Shown here: piece after piece, positions 53,855 through 61,890 of the stretch | Layout: each line of letters starts with the position of its first letter | Numbering within the stretch: the stretch's first letter is position 1 | From: an uncultured Acidobacteriaceae bacterium | Lineage (GTDB): Bacteria > Acidobacteriota > Terriglobia > Terriglobales > Acidobacteriaceae | Assembly: GCA_903828675.1 (NCBI GenBank) | Contig: CAIKND010000190.1 | Location: 30,393 to 94,392, forward strand | Direction: 5' to 3' | DNA: 64,000 bases | Notes under the pieces: model-generated | Seen by the model: only the letters and a program-made list of their open reading frames with translations | Database searches by the model: none | Told to the model about the DNA's origin: nothing | Program-made: the position numbers and the translations under genes

Positions 53855-54196
53855 ATGAAAGCCGCGCAACTGGCAACGCTTCGATTCTTCGCGCTCTTGT
53901 TTCTCCTGCCAGGCTTGGCTGGGCTCATTGTTTCTGCCATGATCTCGACCTACTATCTTGACGTCATGCCCAGGTGGCCCGTGATGGAAGAGGGCCGGGT
54001 CGTTCCCCGCGGTATCCATGGAATCGTCGTTTACCAAACCGCCGATGAGGACCGGAAGCTAAGCCTCATCGAATACTCGTCGGTTGGAATCTTCCTTGCG
54101 GGACTCGGGTTGGGTTTGGTCTACCTCGAAAAATGGGGTAGTGTACAGTCGCGCGGAGCTGAGGATGACAACGAATTGACGGAAGATCACGCCTGA
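53855..54196 (+). CDS. Small two-helix membrane protein of unknown function
   Basis: A 113-residue protein with two hydrophobic helices (about 9-30 and 76-93), an extracytoplasmic loop of ~45 residues and an acidic tail ending GAEDDNELTEDHA. GGGGG lies nine bases before the ATG at 53855. No family is recognised. It is 69 bases upstream of mutM in the same direction. Confidence 0.6.
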   Translation: MKAAQLATLRFFALLFLLPGLAGLIVSAMISTYYLDVMPRWPVMEEGRVVPRGIHGIVVYQTADEDRKLSLIEYSSVGIFLAGLGLGLVYLEKWGSVQSRGAEDDNELTEDHA

Positions 54197-54264
54197 CCCC
54201 GCACTAGCCCTATCTCTTCTCACTAGCCCAATCCCTTACTCCGGGCTTCCCCTACAATTGAAAG

Positions 54265-55149
54265 ATGCCTGAATTGCCTGAGGTAGAGACCATTGCCCGT
54301 GGCGTCCACGACCGGGTTCGCGGCGATCGCGTTGTTCAGGTCTGGTTCAGCGACCATAAGCAGCCATTCAAGACTCCGCCCATCCGCCAGGCCAAGGGTC
54401 TTGAAGGCCGGATACTGCTGGCAGTCCATCGCACCGGCAAGCACATCGTCTGTGAGCTCGGCTCTTCCCTCGATTCAGCTTCAAAATTGTGTCCTGCTTC
54501 GGCAAAGGCAAGCGGCCAAGCTCCGCTCGTCTCTCTGCCTGAAGCCCAGTGGATCGTCCATCTTGGTATGACTGGCCGTCTGCTTGTGACGAGCCCCGAG
54601 GCTCCAATAGCCTCCCATACCCACGCCCGCCTTAGCCTGGCCAGCGGCCACGAGCTGCGTTTTGTCGATCCCCGCCGCTTTGGCCGCCTCGAATTCCGCG
54701 ACCTCAGTCGCACAGAGGCATTCAGCGCTTCCGGAGCAGAGCCCCTCACCATTCAAGCCGAGCCCTTTGCCGCACTCTTTAGCGGTCGCAGTCTGTCCAT
54801 CAAAGCAGCCCTGCTCAACCAGACATTGCTGGCCGGAGTCGGCAACATCTATGCCGACGAAAGCCTCTTTCACGCTGGCATTCGTCCCCGTAAACGTGCC
54901 GGCCGCCTCACCAGGGCAGAACTCGAACGGCTTAGGCTCGCGCTGCTCCAGGTCCTCGAACACGCCATCCGGCTGGGCGGCTCTTCCGTCTCCGATTACG
55001 TGGACGCGGATGGAGTGCGCGGCTTCTTTCAACTCGAGCACTGCGTTTACCAGCGCACCGGCCTGCCCTGCCGCATCTGCGAGACCCCCATCCGACGCAT
55101 TCTGCTGGCCGGCCGCAGTACCCACTACTGCCCAATCTGCCAGCGGTGA
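54265..55149 (+). CDS. mutM: Formamidopyrimidine-DNA glycosylase
   Basis: Removes oxidised purines such as 8-oxoguanine and cuts the abasic site. The N-terminus MPELPEVET supplies the catalytic Pro2 and Glu3. A conserved Lys in RTGKHIV (about residue 58), the helix-two-turn-helix around LLAGVGNIYADESLF, and the C-terminal zinc finger with C-x2-C (PCRIC) and C-x2-C (YCPIC) are all present. The 294-residue length is slightly above the usual ~270, due to an insert near residues 70-95 (SKLCPASAKASG). Confidence 0.97.
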   Translation: MPELPEVETIARGVHDRVRGDRVVQVWFSDHKQPFKTPPIRQAKGLEGRILLAVHRTGKHIVCELGSSLDSASKLCPASAKASGQAPLVSLPEAQWIVHLGMTGRLLVTSPEAPIASHTHARLSLASGHELRFVDPRRFGRLEFRDLSRTEAFSASGAEPLTIQAEPFAALFSGRSLSIKAALLNQTLLAGVGNIYADESLFHAGIRPRKRAGRLTRAELERLRLALLQVLEHAIRLGGSSVSDYVDADGVRGFFQLEHCVYQRTGLPCRICETPIRRILLAGRSTHYCPICQR

Positions 55150-55616
55150 AGTGCATTTCTATGGTTTTTTGAATTTTAGCTGGGAATTCCTCCCAGAATT
55201 TAGAAGATCGCAGCGCGGGCAATCCGCCATCTCGTTGACAATAAACAAGCTTCCAAACGGCATCCTAATTGCTATTAGTAGGGTGCCAGTGATGTACCGG
55301 CTGCTGGAAATTCCGGACAGCCAAGAACAGCAGACACCCGGCAAGAGCCACCGCCAACGAAGCGGCCCCCAAAAGGGATAAACCGGCCGGGATAGTCTGC
55401 AATAGGTGCGGTGGAGAAAACCACCGTCCACAATATTCTGGGAGGCCAGTGGCTATGCAGCACCCCGAGGCGCCGCTCCATTAGGAGTGGCGTTTTGTGC
55501 GTCTGGGTGCATCTTCATCACCGTCACGCGATGTACCGCCCTCGCATAGAGCAAAAACACGAGAGCGCAACCTCTTCAGCCGCGCCCCCTCAAAGCCAAT
55601 GCTCATGCGTCTCAAG
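55150..55616. other. Intergenic region with a short hairpin after mutM
   Basis: About 465 bases between convergent genes. CTGGGA (55180) and TCCCAG (55191) form a perfect 6-bp stem, 30 bases after the mutM stop, with a T-run just before it, which reads as a T-tract in the wrong place for mutM. No gene is supported here. Confidence 0.45.
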
Positions 55617-56633
55617 TTACATCGTTCGGCACACGGCTGTGGCGATGACCTTCAACTCGCTCATCAGCTTCTCAAACTGTTCCAGGTAAAGCGTCTGTGC
55701 GGCATCGGAGGCAGCTTTGTCGGCGTTGGGGTGAACCTCCACCAAAATCGCATCCGCGCCGGCAGCCACTGAGGCCTTGGCCATGGGAGCAACCATGTCG
55801 CGGCGGCCAGTGCCGTGCGAGGGGTCAGCCACGACGGGCAGATGTGACAACTTCTTCAGCACCGGAATCGCCGAGATGTCCATCGTGTTGCGCGTCGATG
55901 TCTCGTAGGTGCGTATGCCGCGCTCGCACAGAATCACGTCGTAGTTGCCGCCCGACATGATGTACTCGCTCGACAGCAGCAGCTCCTCGATGGTGGCGGC
56001 GATACCGCGCTTCAGCAGCACCGGCTTCCGCACCTGGCCCAACTCCCTCAGCAGGTTGAAGTTCTGCATGTTGCGCGCGCCCACCTGGAAGCAATCCACG
56101 TAAGGCATCATGGGCTCAATCTGAGCAATCTCCATCACTTCGCTCACCGTCAGCAGCCCATGGGCTTCGGCAACGTCGCGCATCAGCTCAAGGCCGGGAA
56201 TGCCCAGGCCCTGGAATGCGTAGGGCGAACTGCGTGGCTTGAAGGCGCCTCCCCGCAGAAAATTGCCTCCTGCGGCTTTCACGCGCCTCGCTGTCTCCAC
56301 CAGGCTTTCGCGGGTTTCAATCGAGCACGGCCCGGCCATTACCTGCACCTGCCCGCCGCCCACCATCACGCCGTTCGGGAACTCGACCACCGTTCCCTCG
56401 GGGCGAAAGGCGCGCCCGGCCAGCTTATAAGGCGCGCTGATCCGGTGGACGTAAAGCACGCCCGGAAACACCTCAAACTTGCTCAGGTCCACTCCGGCGG
56501 TAGGCCCCACGCCGGCCAGAATGGTCTGCGAGGCCCCGGTGGTGCGGTGAACATTCACTCCAACATCCACCATGGCATCGATCACCAGATCGATCTGCTC
56601 TTCGGTGGCCTTTTCCTGCATGGCTACGATCAT
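55617..56633 (-). CDS. aroF: 3-deoxy-7-phosphoheptulonate synthase (DAHP synthase, type I-beta)
   Basis: Condenses phosphoenolpyruvate with erythrose 4-phosphate, the first step of aromatic amino acid synthesis. An N-terminal ferredoxin-like regulatory domain (1-70, as in Thermotoga and Bacillus AroA) precedes the TIM barrel with VMAGPCSIE, LRGGAFKPRSSPY, PVLLKRGIAAT and VVADPSHGTG. The 338-residue length is typical. The ATG overlaps the chorismate mutase stop by 4 bases, so the enzymes are probably co-produced and may interact, as in known DAHPS-chorismate mutase pairs. It is the last gene of the trp/aro operon. Confidence 0.96.
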   Translation of the reverse strand: MIVAMQEKATEEQIDLVIDAMVDVGVNVHRTTGASQTILAGVGPTAGVDLSKFEVFPGVLYVHRISAPYKLAGRAFRPEGTVVEFPNGVMVGGGQVQVMAGPCSIETRESLVETARRVKAAGGNFLRGGAFKPRSSPYAFQGLGIPGLELMRDVAEAHGLLTVSEVMEIAQIEPMMPYVDCFQVGARNMQNFNLLRELGQVRKPVLLKRGIAATIEELLLSSEYIMSGGNYDVILCERGIRTYETSTRNTMDISAIPVLKKLSHLPVVADPSHGTGRRDMVAPMAKASVAAGADAILVEVHPNADKAASDAAQTLYLEQFEKLMSELKVIATAVCRTM

Positions 56634-56971
56634 TGCTTATTCCCTGTCTCAGGCGTCGGTGCGCCGGCGGTCTGGCCCGGCACTGCTGCCTGGGCGTTCC
56701 TCTGCGATGCCAACTCATCCCTTTGCAGGGCCCGCATCACGTCGATGATGCGCTCGTAGATATGCGTCAGTTCGATGTCTGGCAGAGGCCCCTTGTTGGC
56801 CGCGCGCACGTTGGCGTAGACAAGCTTTTCGCGGGCCGGCTCGTACACCGGCAGCGAAGTGGCAGCCTTCAGGTGACCCACCATCTGCGCAGCGCGGGCC
56901 CGCTCGCTGAGTAGCTCAACCAGCTGGCGGTCCAGGGCGTCAATTCGAATTCGCAATTCGTCCAGCGTCAT
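56630..56971 (-). CDS. aroQ: Chorismate mutase (AroQ class)
   Basis: Converts chorismate to prephenate for phenylalanine and tyrosine synthesis. A 113-residue all-helical AroQ domain starts with ELRIRIDALDRQLVELLSERA and has the conserved Arg/Lys (AREKLVYANVR) and Glu in a ~85-residue core. The last ~20 residues are a Pro/Ala-rich tail. It overlaps aroF by ATGA. It follows trpA by ~175 bases that hold short repeats. Confidence 0.93.
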   Translation of the reverse strand: MTLDELRIRIDALDRQLVELLSERARAAQMVGHLKAATSLPVYEPAREKLVYANVRAANKGPLPDIELTHIYERIIDVMRALQRDELASQRNAQAAVPGQTAGAPTPETGNKQ

Positions 56972-57041
56972 TCCATCCTCGTGATAAATCCCTGAATTCC
57001 GATCGCTATCGGGCGACCGCGCGGGGATTGCATTGGGAACT

Positions 57042-57142
57042 GAGTTGGCTTCCAGCTATCGGCTTCCAGCTTCATCCTGCTGGTGCGAACCTTAGAGGCT
57101 CCATCCGGCAACGAGCAAGCTAAAAGCTAAAGGCTGATAGCT
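57042..57142. repeat. AGCTGGAAGC direct and inverted short repeats
   Basis: On the minus strand AGCTGGAAGC occurs twice in succession (about 57049-57072). AGCTATCGGCTT (57054) can also pair with AAGGCTGATAGCT (57130) with two wobbles, across a ~65-base loop. It lies between trpA and aroQ. A similar AGCTGAAGGCT string is at 24863. Confidence 0.45.
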
Positions 57143-57147
57143 GTTGT

Positions 57148-57930
57148 TTATCGGGCCAGCGCTGCCTGAGGCAGGTGCAGGCCCTTGATAAATCGAGCCA
57201 CTGCACCGGGCGCTGTCTCCGCTGTCGAGCGTTCGACCAGCTCGACAATGGCGCTGCCAATCACCGCTGCATCCGCGAACTCCGCCACTTGCGCAACGTG
57301 TTCCGCATTCGAGATGCCAAACCCCACGGCCACCGGCAGCGTGGTCCATCGCCGGATGCGGGCCACCAGCGCGGCTGCATCGCCGGTCAGCGTCTGCTGC
57401 GTGCCGGTAATGCCGGTGCGTGAGATTGCGTAAACAAAACCCTTGGAGTGGGTAGCGATAGCCTCGATGCGTTCGTCCGGACTGGTCGGCGCCGCAAGAA
57501 AAATCGGAGCAAGGCCCACCCGCGCCAATTCGGCTAGGTACTCCCCGGCCTCCTCGACAATCATGTCGGTGGCCAGCACCCCGTCCACGCCCGCGCCCGC
57601 TGCGTCGTCGGCAAATTTGTGCAGACCGTAGCGCAAAATCGGATTGAGATAGCTGAAGATCACCAGGCCGGCTGCCGGACGTTCGGCGCGAATTTCACGA
57701 GCTAGTTGAAGCACGTCTGCCAGGTGCGTGGCACGCGCCAAGGCTCTCTCGCTGGCGCGCTGAATCACCGGGCCGTCGGCCAGCGGATCGCTGAACGGCA
57801 CACCCAACTCGATCACATCCGCGCCCGCATCGATAGCCGCCAGCGCAATGGCGCGCGTGCCCTCCAGGCTGGGATCACCGGCCGTCAGATAGACGACCAG
57901 ACCGGGTTTGCGATCGAAACGAATCGTCAT
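57148..57930 (-). CDS. trpA: Tryptophan synthase alpha chain
   Basis: Cleaves indole-3-glycerol phosphate to indole and glyceraldehyde 3-phosphate. The 260-residue TIM barrel carries YLTAGDPS, IELGVPFSDPLADGPVIQ (with the catalytic Glu-49 and Asp-60 equivalents), SRTGITGT and VGFGISN, all standard. It follows trpB by 51 bases, and partners TrpB as the alpha2beta2 complex. No ribosome-binding site is obvious. Confidence 0.97.
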   Translation of the reverse strand: MTIRFDRKPGLVVYLTAGDPSLEGTRAIALAAIDAGADVIELGVPFSDPLADGPVIQRASERALARATHLADVLQLAREIRAERPAAGLVIFSYLNPILRYGLHKFADDAAGAGVDGVLATDMIVEEAGEYLAELARVGLAPIFLAAPTSPDERIEAIATHSKGFVYAISRTGITGTQQTLTGDAAALVARIRRWTTLPVAVGFGISNAEHVAQVAEFADAAVIGSAIVELVERSTAETAPGAVARFIKGLHLPQAALAR

Positions 57931-57981
57931 GAGTAACCATGCGTGCCCCAGGTCTCAACTTTGAGACATGGGAACGAAACT

Positions 57982-59190
57982 CTACAATTTCAGTTCGCGG
58001 GCCAAAATACCCATATCCTTGTCGCCGCGCCCAGAGAGGTTCACCACCAGTATTTCATGAGCGGGCAGCGTGGGAGCAAGGCTCAATGCTTCGGCCACGG
58101 CATGTGCGCTTTCAATTGCCGGAAGAATGCCTTCGGTGCGCGACAGCCTCACCACCGCATCCAGAGCGGCCGCGTCATCCTGCACCACATACTCGGCCCG
58201 TCCCGAATCGTGAAGCGCCGCATGTTCCGGCCCAATCGAAGCGTAGTCCAGTCCAGCGGAGACCGAATGAGTCAGCGCAATCTGACCATTGTCGTCCTGA
58301 AGCACATATGAGAAGGTGCCCTGCAAAACCCCAGGCGCCCCGCCCCTGAACCGTGCAGCGTGATCGCCCAGCGCAGGTCCGCGTCCCCCAGCTTCAACGC
58401 CAATCAGCCGCACCTGACGGTCTGGAATGAACTCATAGAAGGCGCCAATCGCATTTGACCCCCCGCCGACACAGGCAATCACCGCCGAGGGCAGCCGGCC
58501 TTCCTTCTCCAGGATCTGCCGCTTCATCTCAATGCTGATGCAGCGATGGAAGTCGCGCACCATGGTGGGATAAGGATGAGCACCGAGCGCGCTGCCCAGC
58601 AAATAATACGTAGTCCGAACGTTTGTGACCCAGTCCCTCATCGCCTCGCTGATGGCGTCCTTCAACGTCTTCGAGCCCGAGGAAACGCCGCGCACCTCAG
58701 CGCCCAGCAGTCGCATCCTCAGCACGTTCAGCTCCTGCCGCTCCATGTCCACGTCGCCCATATAGACGACGCATTCCAGGCCCAGCAGCGCACACACCGT
58801 CGCCGTCGCAACCCCATGCTGGCCGGCGCCTGTTTCGGCAATAATTCGCTTCTTCCCCATGCGCTTGGCCAGCAACCCCTGGCCCAGCGCGTTGTTGATC
58901 TTGTGCGCCCCGGTGTGCAGCAGGTCTTCGCGCTTCAAATAGATCTTCGCGCCGCCCAGTTGCTCGGTCAGCCGCTTGCAAAAGTAGAGCGGGGTGGGCC
59001 GCCCGGCATAGTTGGTGAGCAAATCAGACAGCTCAGCCTGAAAGGCAGGGTCGGCCTTGGCCAAGTCGTACTCGTGCTCCAGTTCGAGCAGCGCGGCCAT
59101 CAGCGTCTCGGGCACATAGCGCCCGCCGTAGATGCCGAAGCGCCCAGGGCGCGATTCCGACGGAACTGCTGGAAGAATATCCGATGCCAT
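57982..59190 (-). CDS. trpB: Tryptophan synthase beta chain
   Basis: PLP enzyme joining indole and serine to form tryptophan. The [15 protein letters not shown] motif has the PLP lysine; [18 protein letters not shown] and GIEAG-type GVEAGGRG are present, the length is ~402 residues, and the type is TrpB1. The ATG at 59190 has AGGAG seven bases upstream, inside the open frame that begins at 59208, so the later ATG is preferred. It is separated from the upstream trpF by a toxin-antitoxin module. Confidence 0.97.
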   Translation of the reverse strand: MASDILPAVPSESRPGRFGIYGGRYVPETLMAALLELEHEYDLAKADPAFQAELSDLLTNYAGRPTPLYFCKRLTEQLGGAKIYLKREDLLHTGAHKINNALGQGLLAKRMGKKRIIAETGAGQHGVATATVCALLGLECVVYMGDVDMERQELNVLRMRLLGAEVRGVSSGSKTLKDAISEAMRDWVTNVRTTYYLLGSALGAHPYPTMVRDFHRCISIEMKRQILEKEGRLPSAVIACVGGGSNAIGAFYEFIPDRQVRLIGVEAGGRGPALGDHAARFRGGAPGVLQGTFSYVLQDDNGQIALTHSVSAGLDYASIGPEHAALHDSGRAEYVVQDDAAALDAVVRLSRTEGILPAIESAHAVAEALSLAPTLPAHEILVVNLSGRGDKDMGILARELKL

Positions 59191-59274
59191 GCGAGACTCC
59201 TGCTTCATTTGCCGGGGAAATTGGGTGACACTTTAGTTTACTAGGAGTAAGAGAATTGGCGCGGGGCCATACCC

Positions 59275-59619
59275 CTACGGCGCGACAGTTCGAAGCACCT
59301 TTTGCACTTCGTCTCGATAAAGCACTTCAACCTTCGCAATTCGCGAACCAACTATGTCGAGAATGATCATTCCTTCTTTCGGATCGAGTTCGATGCACCG
59401 GTGGTCGGGGCCGTAGCGTCCGCCAGGCTTGGGTTCGGAATAGAAAGTGGCGCAAAAGTCATCTTCGCAGCGGCACCGATCTACGATGCGAAGCTCCCTT
59501 ACCTGCTCAGCGAGTACCGATTCATTCGCCTTGATCAGCAACTTAGTCAACTCAATTGCGAAGGAGGGGAGGGCGTCGACAATGAGAGGGTGCTCTGGTT
59601 GCTTTATGAGCGAGAACAT
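59275..59619 (-). CDS. Small protein of unknown function linked to the toxin-antitoxin module
   Basis: A 114-residue soluble protein with an N-terminal helical segment (LTKLLIKANESVLAEQVREL), a cysteine-containing CRCEDDFCATFY, a GRYGPDHRCIELDPKEGMIILD beta region read in two parts, and VEVLYRDEVQKVL at the end. Its ATG overlaps the antitoxin stop by one base (TAATG), so translation is coupled to the antitoxin. I do not recognise the family. It could be a third module component or simply a linked gene. Confidence 0.65.
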   Translation of the reverse strand: MFSLIKQPEHPLIVDALPSFAIELTKLLIKANESVLAEQVRELRIVDRCRCEDDFCATFYSEPKPGGRYGPDHRCIELDPKEGMIILDIVGSRIAKVEVLYRDEVQKVLRTVAP

Positions 59620-59900
59620 TACGCTGCTTTCTTCACCTGCAATGTCACCCGCAGACCGGCGGCGGCAAGCATGTTGACCAGCATATCGAGCCCGAAAAGC
59701 CCGATTTTTCCGCGCATCAAATTGGAGATGCGAGGTTGGGTCACGCCGAAGACCTTTGCTGCCTCTGTCTGACTCAATCCTTCGCGTTCGATGTGCCGCT
59801 TAAGGGCAAGCATAAGCGAGGACCGCAACTTCAGGTTCTCAGCTTGCGCCGGGGTCTTTTCGATGGCGTCCCACACGCTGGCATAACGCTTGTTCTTCAT
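59619..59900 (-). CDS. higA: HigA-type antitoxin, XRE helix-turn-helix
   Basis: A 93-residue protein whose central helix-turn-helix (about 40-62, LSQTEAAKVFGVTQPRISNL) is of the XRE type, with the KIGLFGLDMLVNMLAAAGL stretch of the HigA2/type II antitoxin group. It should bind the toxin and repress the module. Its start overlaps the toxin stop by 4 bases (ATGA), the toxin-first order of higBA modules. Confidence 0.85.
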   Translation of the reverse strand: MKNKRYASVWDAIEKTPAQAENLKLRSSLMLALKRHIEREGLSQTEAAKVFGVTQPRISNLMRGKIGLFGLDMLVNMLAAAGLRVTLQVKKAA

Positions 59901-60238
59901 AGATTCAACTCCCGGATCAAATCCTTATAACGCCGCATGGCAACTGCAATATCCTCGTGGCTTGTCTTTTGCGTCTTCTTCTGAAAACAACGCAGAACAT
60001 AAATCGCATCTTCAAATTTGGCAACATAGACTACGCGGAATGCCCCGTCGCTTTCGCGAATCCGGATCTCCCGCACACCCTGGCCGACGGTGTTCATCGG
60101 CTTCCAGTCATCCGGATCGCATCCTTCCTGCACCTGGTAAAGCTGGTAGCCCGCCTCTCGCCGCGCCTCAGCAGGAAAGCGGCAAAGCTCAGTGAGCGCC
60201 CCACCTCGAAACTCAATTGCCTTGGCGCTCTTGCTCAC
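59897..60238 (-). CDS. higB: HigB-type toxin (phage Gp49-like, RelE/ParE fold)
   Basis: A 113-residue protein of the Gp49/HigB2 family, with AEARREAGYQLYQVQEG, GVREIRIRESDGAFRVVYVA and a terminal LRCFQKKTQKT segment, as in RelE-superfamily mRNA interferases. The Lys/Arg-rich KKTQKT fits the ribosome-dependent cleavage surface. The start is GTG at 60238, eight bases from the nearest promoter hexamer. It is encoded 54 bases after trpF in the same direction. Confidence 0.85.
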   Translation of the reverse strand: MSKSAKAIEFRGGALTELCRFPAEARREAGYQLYQVQEGCDPDDWKPMNTVGQGVREIRIRESDGAFRVVYVAKFEDAIYVLRCFQKKTQKTSHEDIAVAMRRYKDLIRELNL

Positions 60239-60244
60239 GGAACA

Positions 60245-60275
60245 AGTATATAAGAGTTTATATACTCGATGTCTA
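60245..60275 (-). promoter_or_regulatory. higBA promoter with embedded palindromic operator
   Basis: On the minus strand TAGACA (60275-60270) and TATATA (60252-60247) are 17 bases apart, close to a sigma-70 consensus. The -10 lies inside a perfect 22-bp palindrome (60245-60266; half site AGTATATAA, centre GAGT), a natural operator for the HigA-type repressor. The -10 ends eight bases before the toxin GTG, so the transcript would be nearly leaderless. Confidence 0.65.
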
Positions 60276-60292
60276 AAATATTTATCATCGCG

Positions 60293-60955
60293 CTACTCGC
60301 GACCTGTCGCCCGCGCCCGTGAGATAAACGCCCTCACTTTGTCCGGATCTTTACGCCCCGGAGCGGCTTCCACTCCAGAGACTGCATCCACGCCCCAGGG
60401 CTTCAGTGTGGCGATGGCTTCTGCCACATTTCCCGGATTCAGACCGCCCGCAGCGACGAGTTTGAGGCTGCCGGCGTCGGCAAAGGCAGTGTTGCGCGCG
60501 GAGACCCAATCGAAGGTCATGCCCGTCCCGCCCGTAGCCGTGGCCGTGCGCGAGTCAATCAGAACTGCATTAAGGTGAGGATTCAGGGCGTGCCTTGCGA
60601 GCTGGTCTGCAACGGATTCGGCGTCAAAATGTACCACGCGCAGAATCCTGATTCCTGCCCCAAAGCGCTCGCGGAGTTTCGCAGGCAGTTCCGGCGCGGC
60701 CTCAAAGTGCAGTTGCACTCCAGTCAGCCCGCAGCTCCCAACTGTAACGGCAATTTCATCCAGCGAGGCATCCACAAAGACGCCGATCTTCTCAATCGCC
60801 ACCGGCAGTTGCGGTACGATCGCAGCGACTTGTGCCTGCGTTACGCGGCGCGGACTGGGCGCGAAAACAAAACCCAGCGCATCCGCCCCTGCCTCGGCGG
60901 CCATCAGCGCGTCCTCCAGCGACGTGTTGCCGCAGATCTTGATCCAGAGGCTCAT
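60293..60955 (-). CDS. trpF: Phosphoribosylanthranilate isomerase
   Basis: Isomerises PRA to CdRP in tryptophan synthesis. A ~220-residue TIM barrel with KICGNTSLEDAL (catalytic Cys), GFVFAPSPRRV, LIDSR (catalytic Asp) and AGGLNPGNV, and GVDAVSGVEAAPGRKD at the C-terminus. Its start overlaps the trpC stop by 4 bases, so the two are translationally coupled. Confidence 0.96.
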   Translation of the reverse strand: MSLWIKICGNTSLEDALMAAEAGADALGFVFAPSPRRVTQAQVAAIVPQLPVAIEKIGVFVDASLDEIAVTVGSCGLTGVQLHFEAAPELPAKLRERFGAGIRILRVVHFDAESVADQLARHALNPHLNAVLIDSRTATATGGTGMTFDWVSARNTAFADAGSLKLVAAGGLNPGNVAEAIATLKPWGVDAVSGVEAAPGRKDPDKVRAFISRARATGRE

Positions 60956-61776
60956 TTTGCGGCCGCGGCTCCTGCCAGCAGTTCCGCTAGCGCCGCGCCG
61001 GGGTCGGGCTGGCGCACCAGGCTCTCGCCAATAAGGAAAGCATTGAAACCGGCCTTGCGCAGTTGGGCGATATCCTCACCGGTAGACAGGCCGCTCTCGG
61101 TCACGCGCACAACCCCGGCGGGGATGCGCTCGACCAATTGCAGCGACGTCTCGATACTTACTTCAAAGGATCTCAGGTCGCGGTTATTCACCCCGATAGC
61201 GTCCGCGCCAGTCTCGCCAAGCGCATCGAGTACGCGGTCCAGTTCTTCGCCGGTATGCACCTCGACAAGCACATCGAGCGAGAAGCCCTTGGCCACATCG
61301 GCCAGGTGGCGCAGTTCGGCATTCGTCAGCGCGGCGGCGATCAGCAGAATGGCGTCGCCGCGATGAGCGCGAGCCTCGACAATCTGGTACTCGTCCACCA
61401 TGAAATCTTTGCGCAGGCACGGCAGCGGCGAGGCTGAAGATGCCAGTTCAAGATTCCGCAGGCTGCCTTGAAACCATGCCTCGTCGGTCAGCACAGAGAG
61501 CGCCGCCGCTCCACCGGCACGATAGCGCCGCGCAATCCACTCCACGTCAAAGTCGGCGCGGATAAGACCTTTGGAAGGCGAGGCCTTCTTGATTTCGGCA
61601 ATCACCGCGGGTCCGTTGGCGGCTTGCCGACGTAGAGCCGACGCCCACCCGCGTGGGTGGTGCATCACGGCGCGCCGTTCCAGTTCGGCGAGGGGCACGG
61701 CTTTCTTGGCCGTGGCAACCGTGTTGCGCGTTGCGGCTAAGATGGTGGCGAGAATTGTGTCCGTGCGGGTCGACAT
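60952..61776 (-). CDS. trpC: Indole-3-glycerol phosphate synthase
   Basis: Closes the indole ring from CdRP. The 274-residue TIM barrel carries VIAEIKKASPSKGLI (catalytic Lys and Glu), LRKDFMVDEYQI, IGVNNRDLRSFEV and ESGLSTGEDI, all family motifs. It is the first gene of the operon read right to left. No ribosome-binding site precedes the ATG; a -10-like TATACT is only 11 bases away, so it may be leaderless. Confidence 0.97.
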   Translation of the reverse strand: MSTRTDTILATILAATRNTVATAKKAVPLAELERRAVMHHPRGWASALRRQAANGPAVIAEIKKASPSKGLIRADFDVEWIARRYRAGGAAALSVLTDEAWFQGSLRNLELASSASPLPCLRKDFMVDEYQIVEARAHRGDAILLIAAALTNAELRHLADVAKGFSLDVLVEVHTGEELDRVLDALGETGADAIGVNNRDLRSFEVSIETSLQLVERIPAGVVRVTESGLSTGEDIAQLRKAGFNAFLIGESLVRQPDPGAALAELLAGAAAAK

Positions 61777-61787
61777 ACGCTGCGTCG

Positions 61788-61793
61788 AGTATA
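61788..61793 (-). promoter_or_regulatory. Possible -10 box of the trp operon
   Basis: TATACT on the minus strand, 11 bases upstream of the trpC ATG, with TGAACC 17 bases further upstream. The -35 is weak. It would give a transcript starting a few bases from the ATG. Confidence 0.35.
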
Positions 61794-61848
61794 CGAGCAG
61801 CGGCGCGCCCGGTTCACGTCATTCTGGCCGGTCAGGCTACCAGCCTCC

Positions 61849-61854
61849 TATAAT
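61849..61854 (+). promoter_or_regulatory. Possible -10 box of the CocE-type gene
   Basis: Perfect TATAAT, 24 to 36 bases before the candidate starts of the downstream hydrolase. No good -35 was found at normal spacing. Confidence 0.35.
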
Positions 61855-61890
61855 CGGTGCGATCTTGAAAAACAGAGGATGGAACCACCT

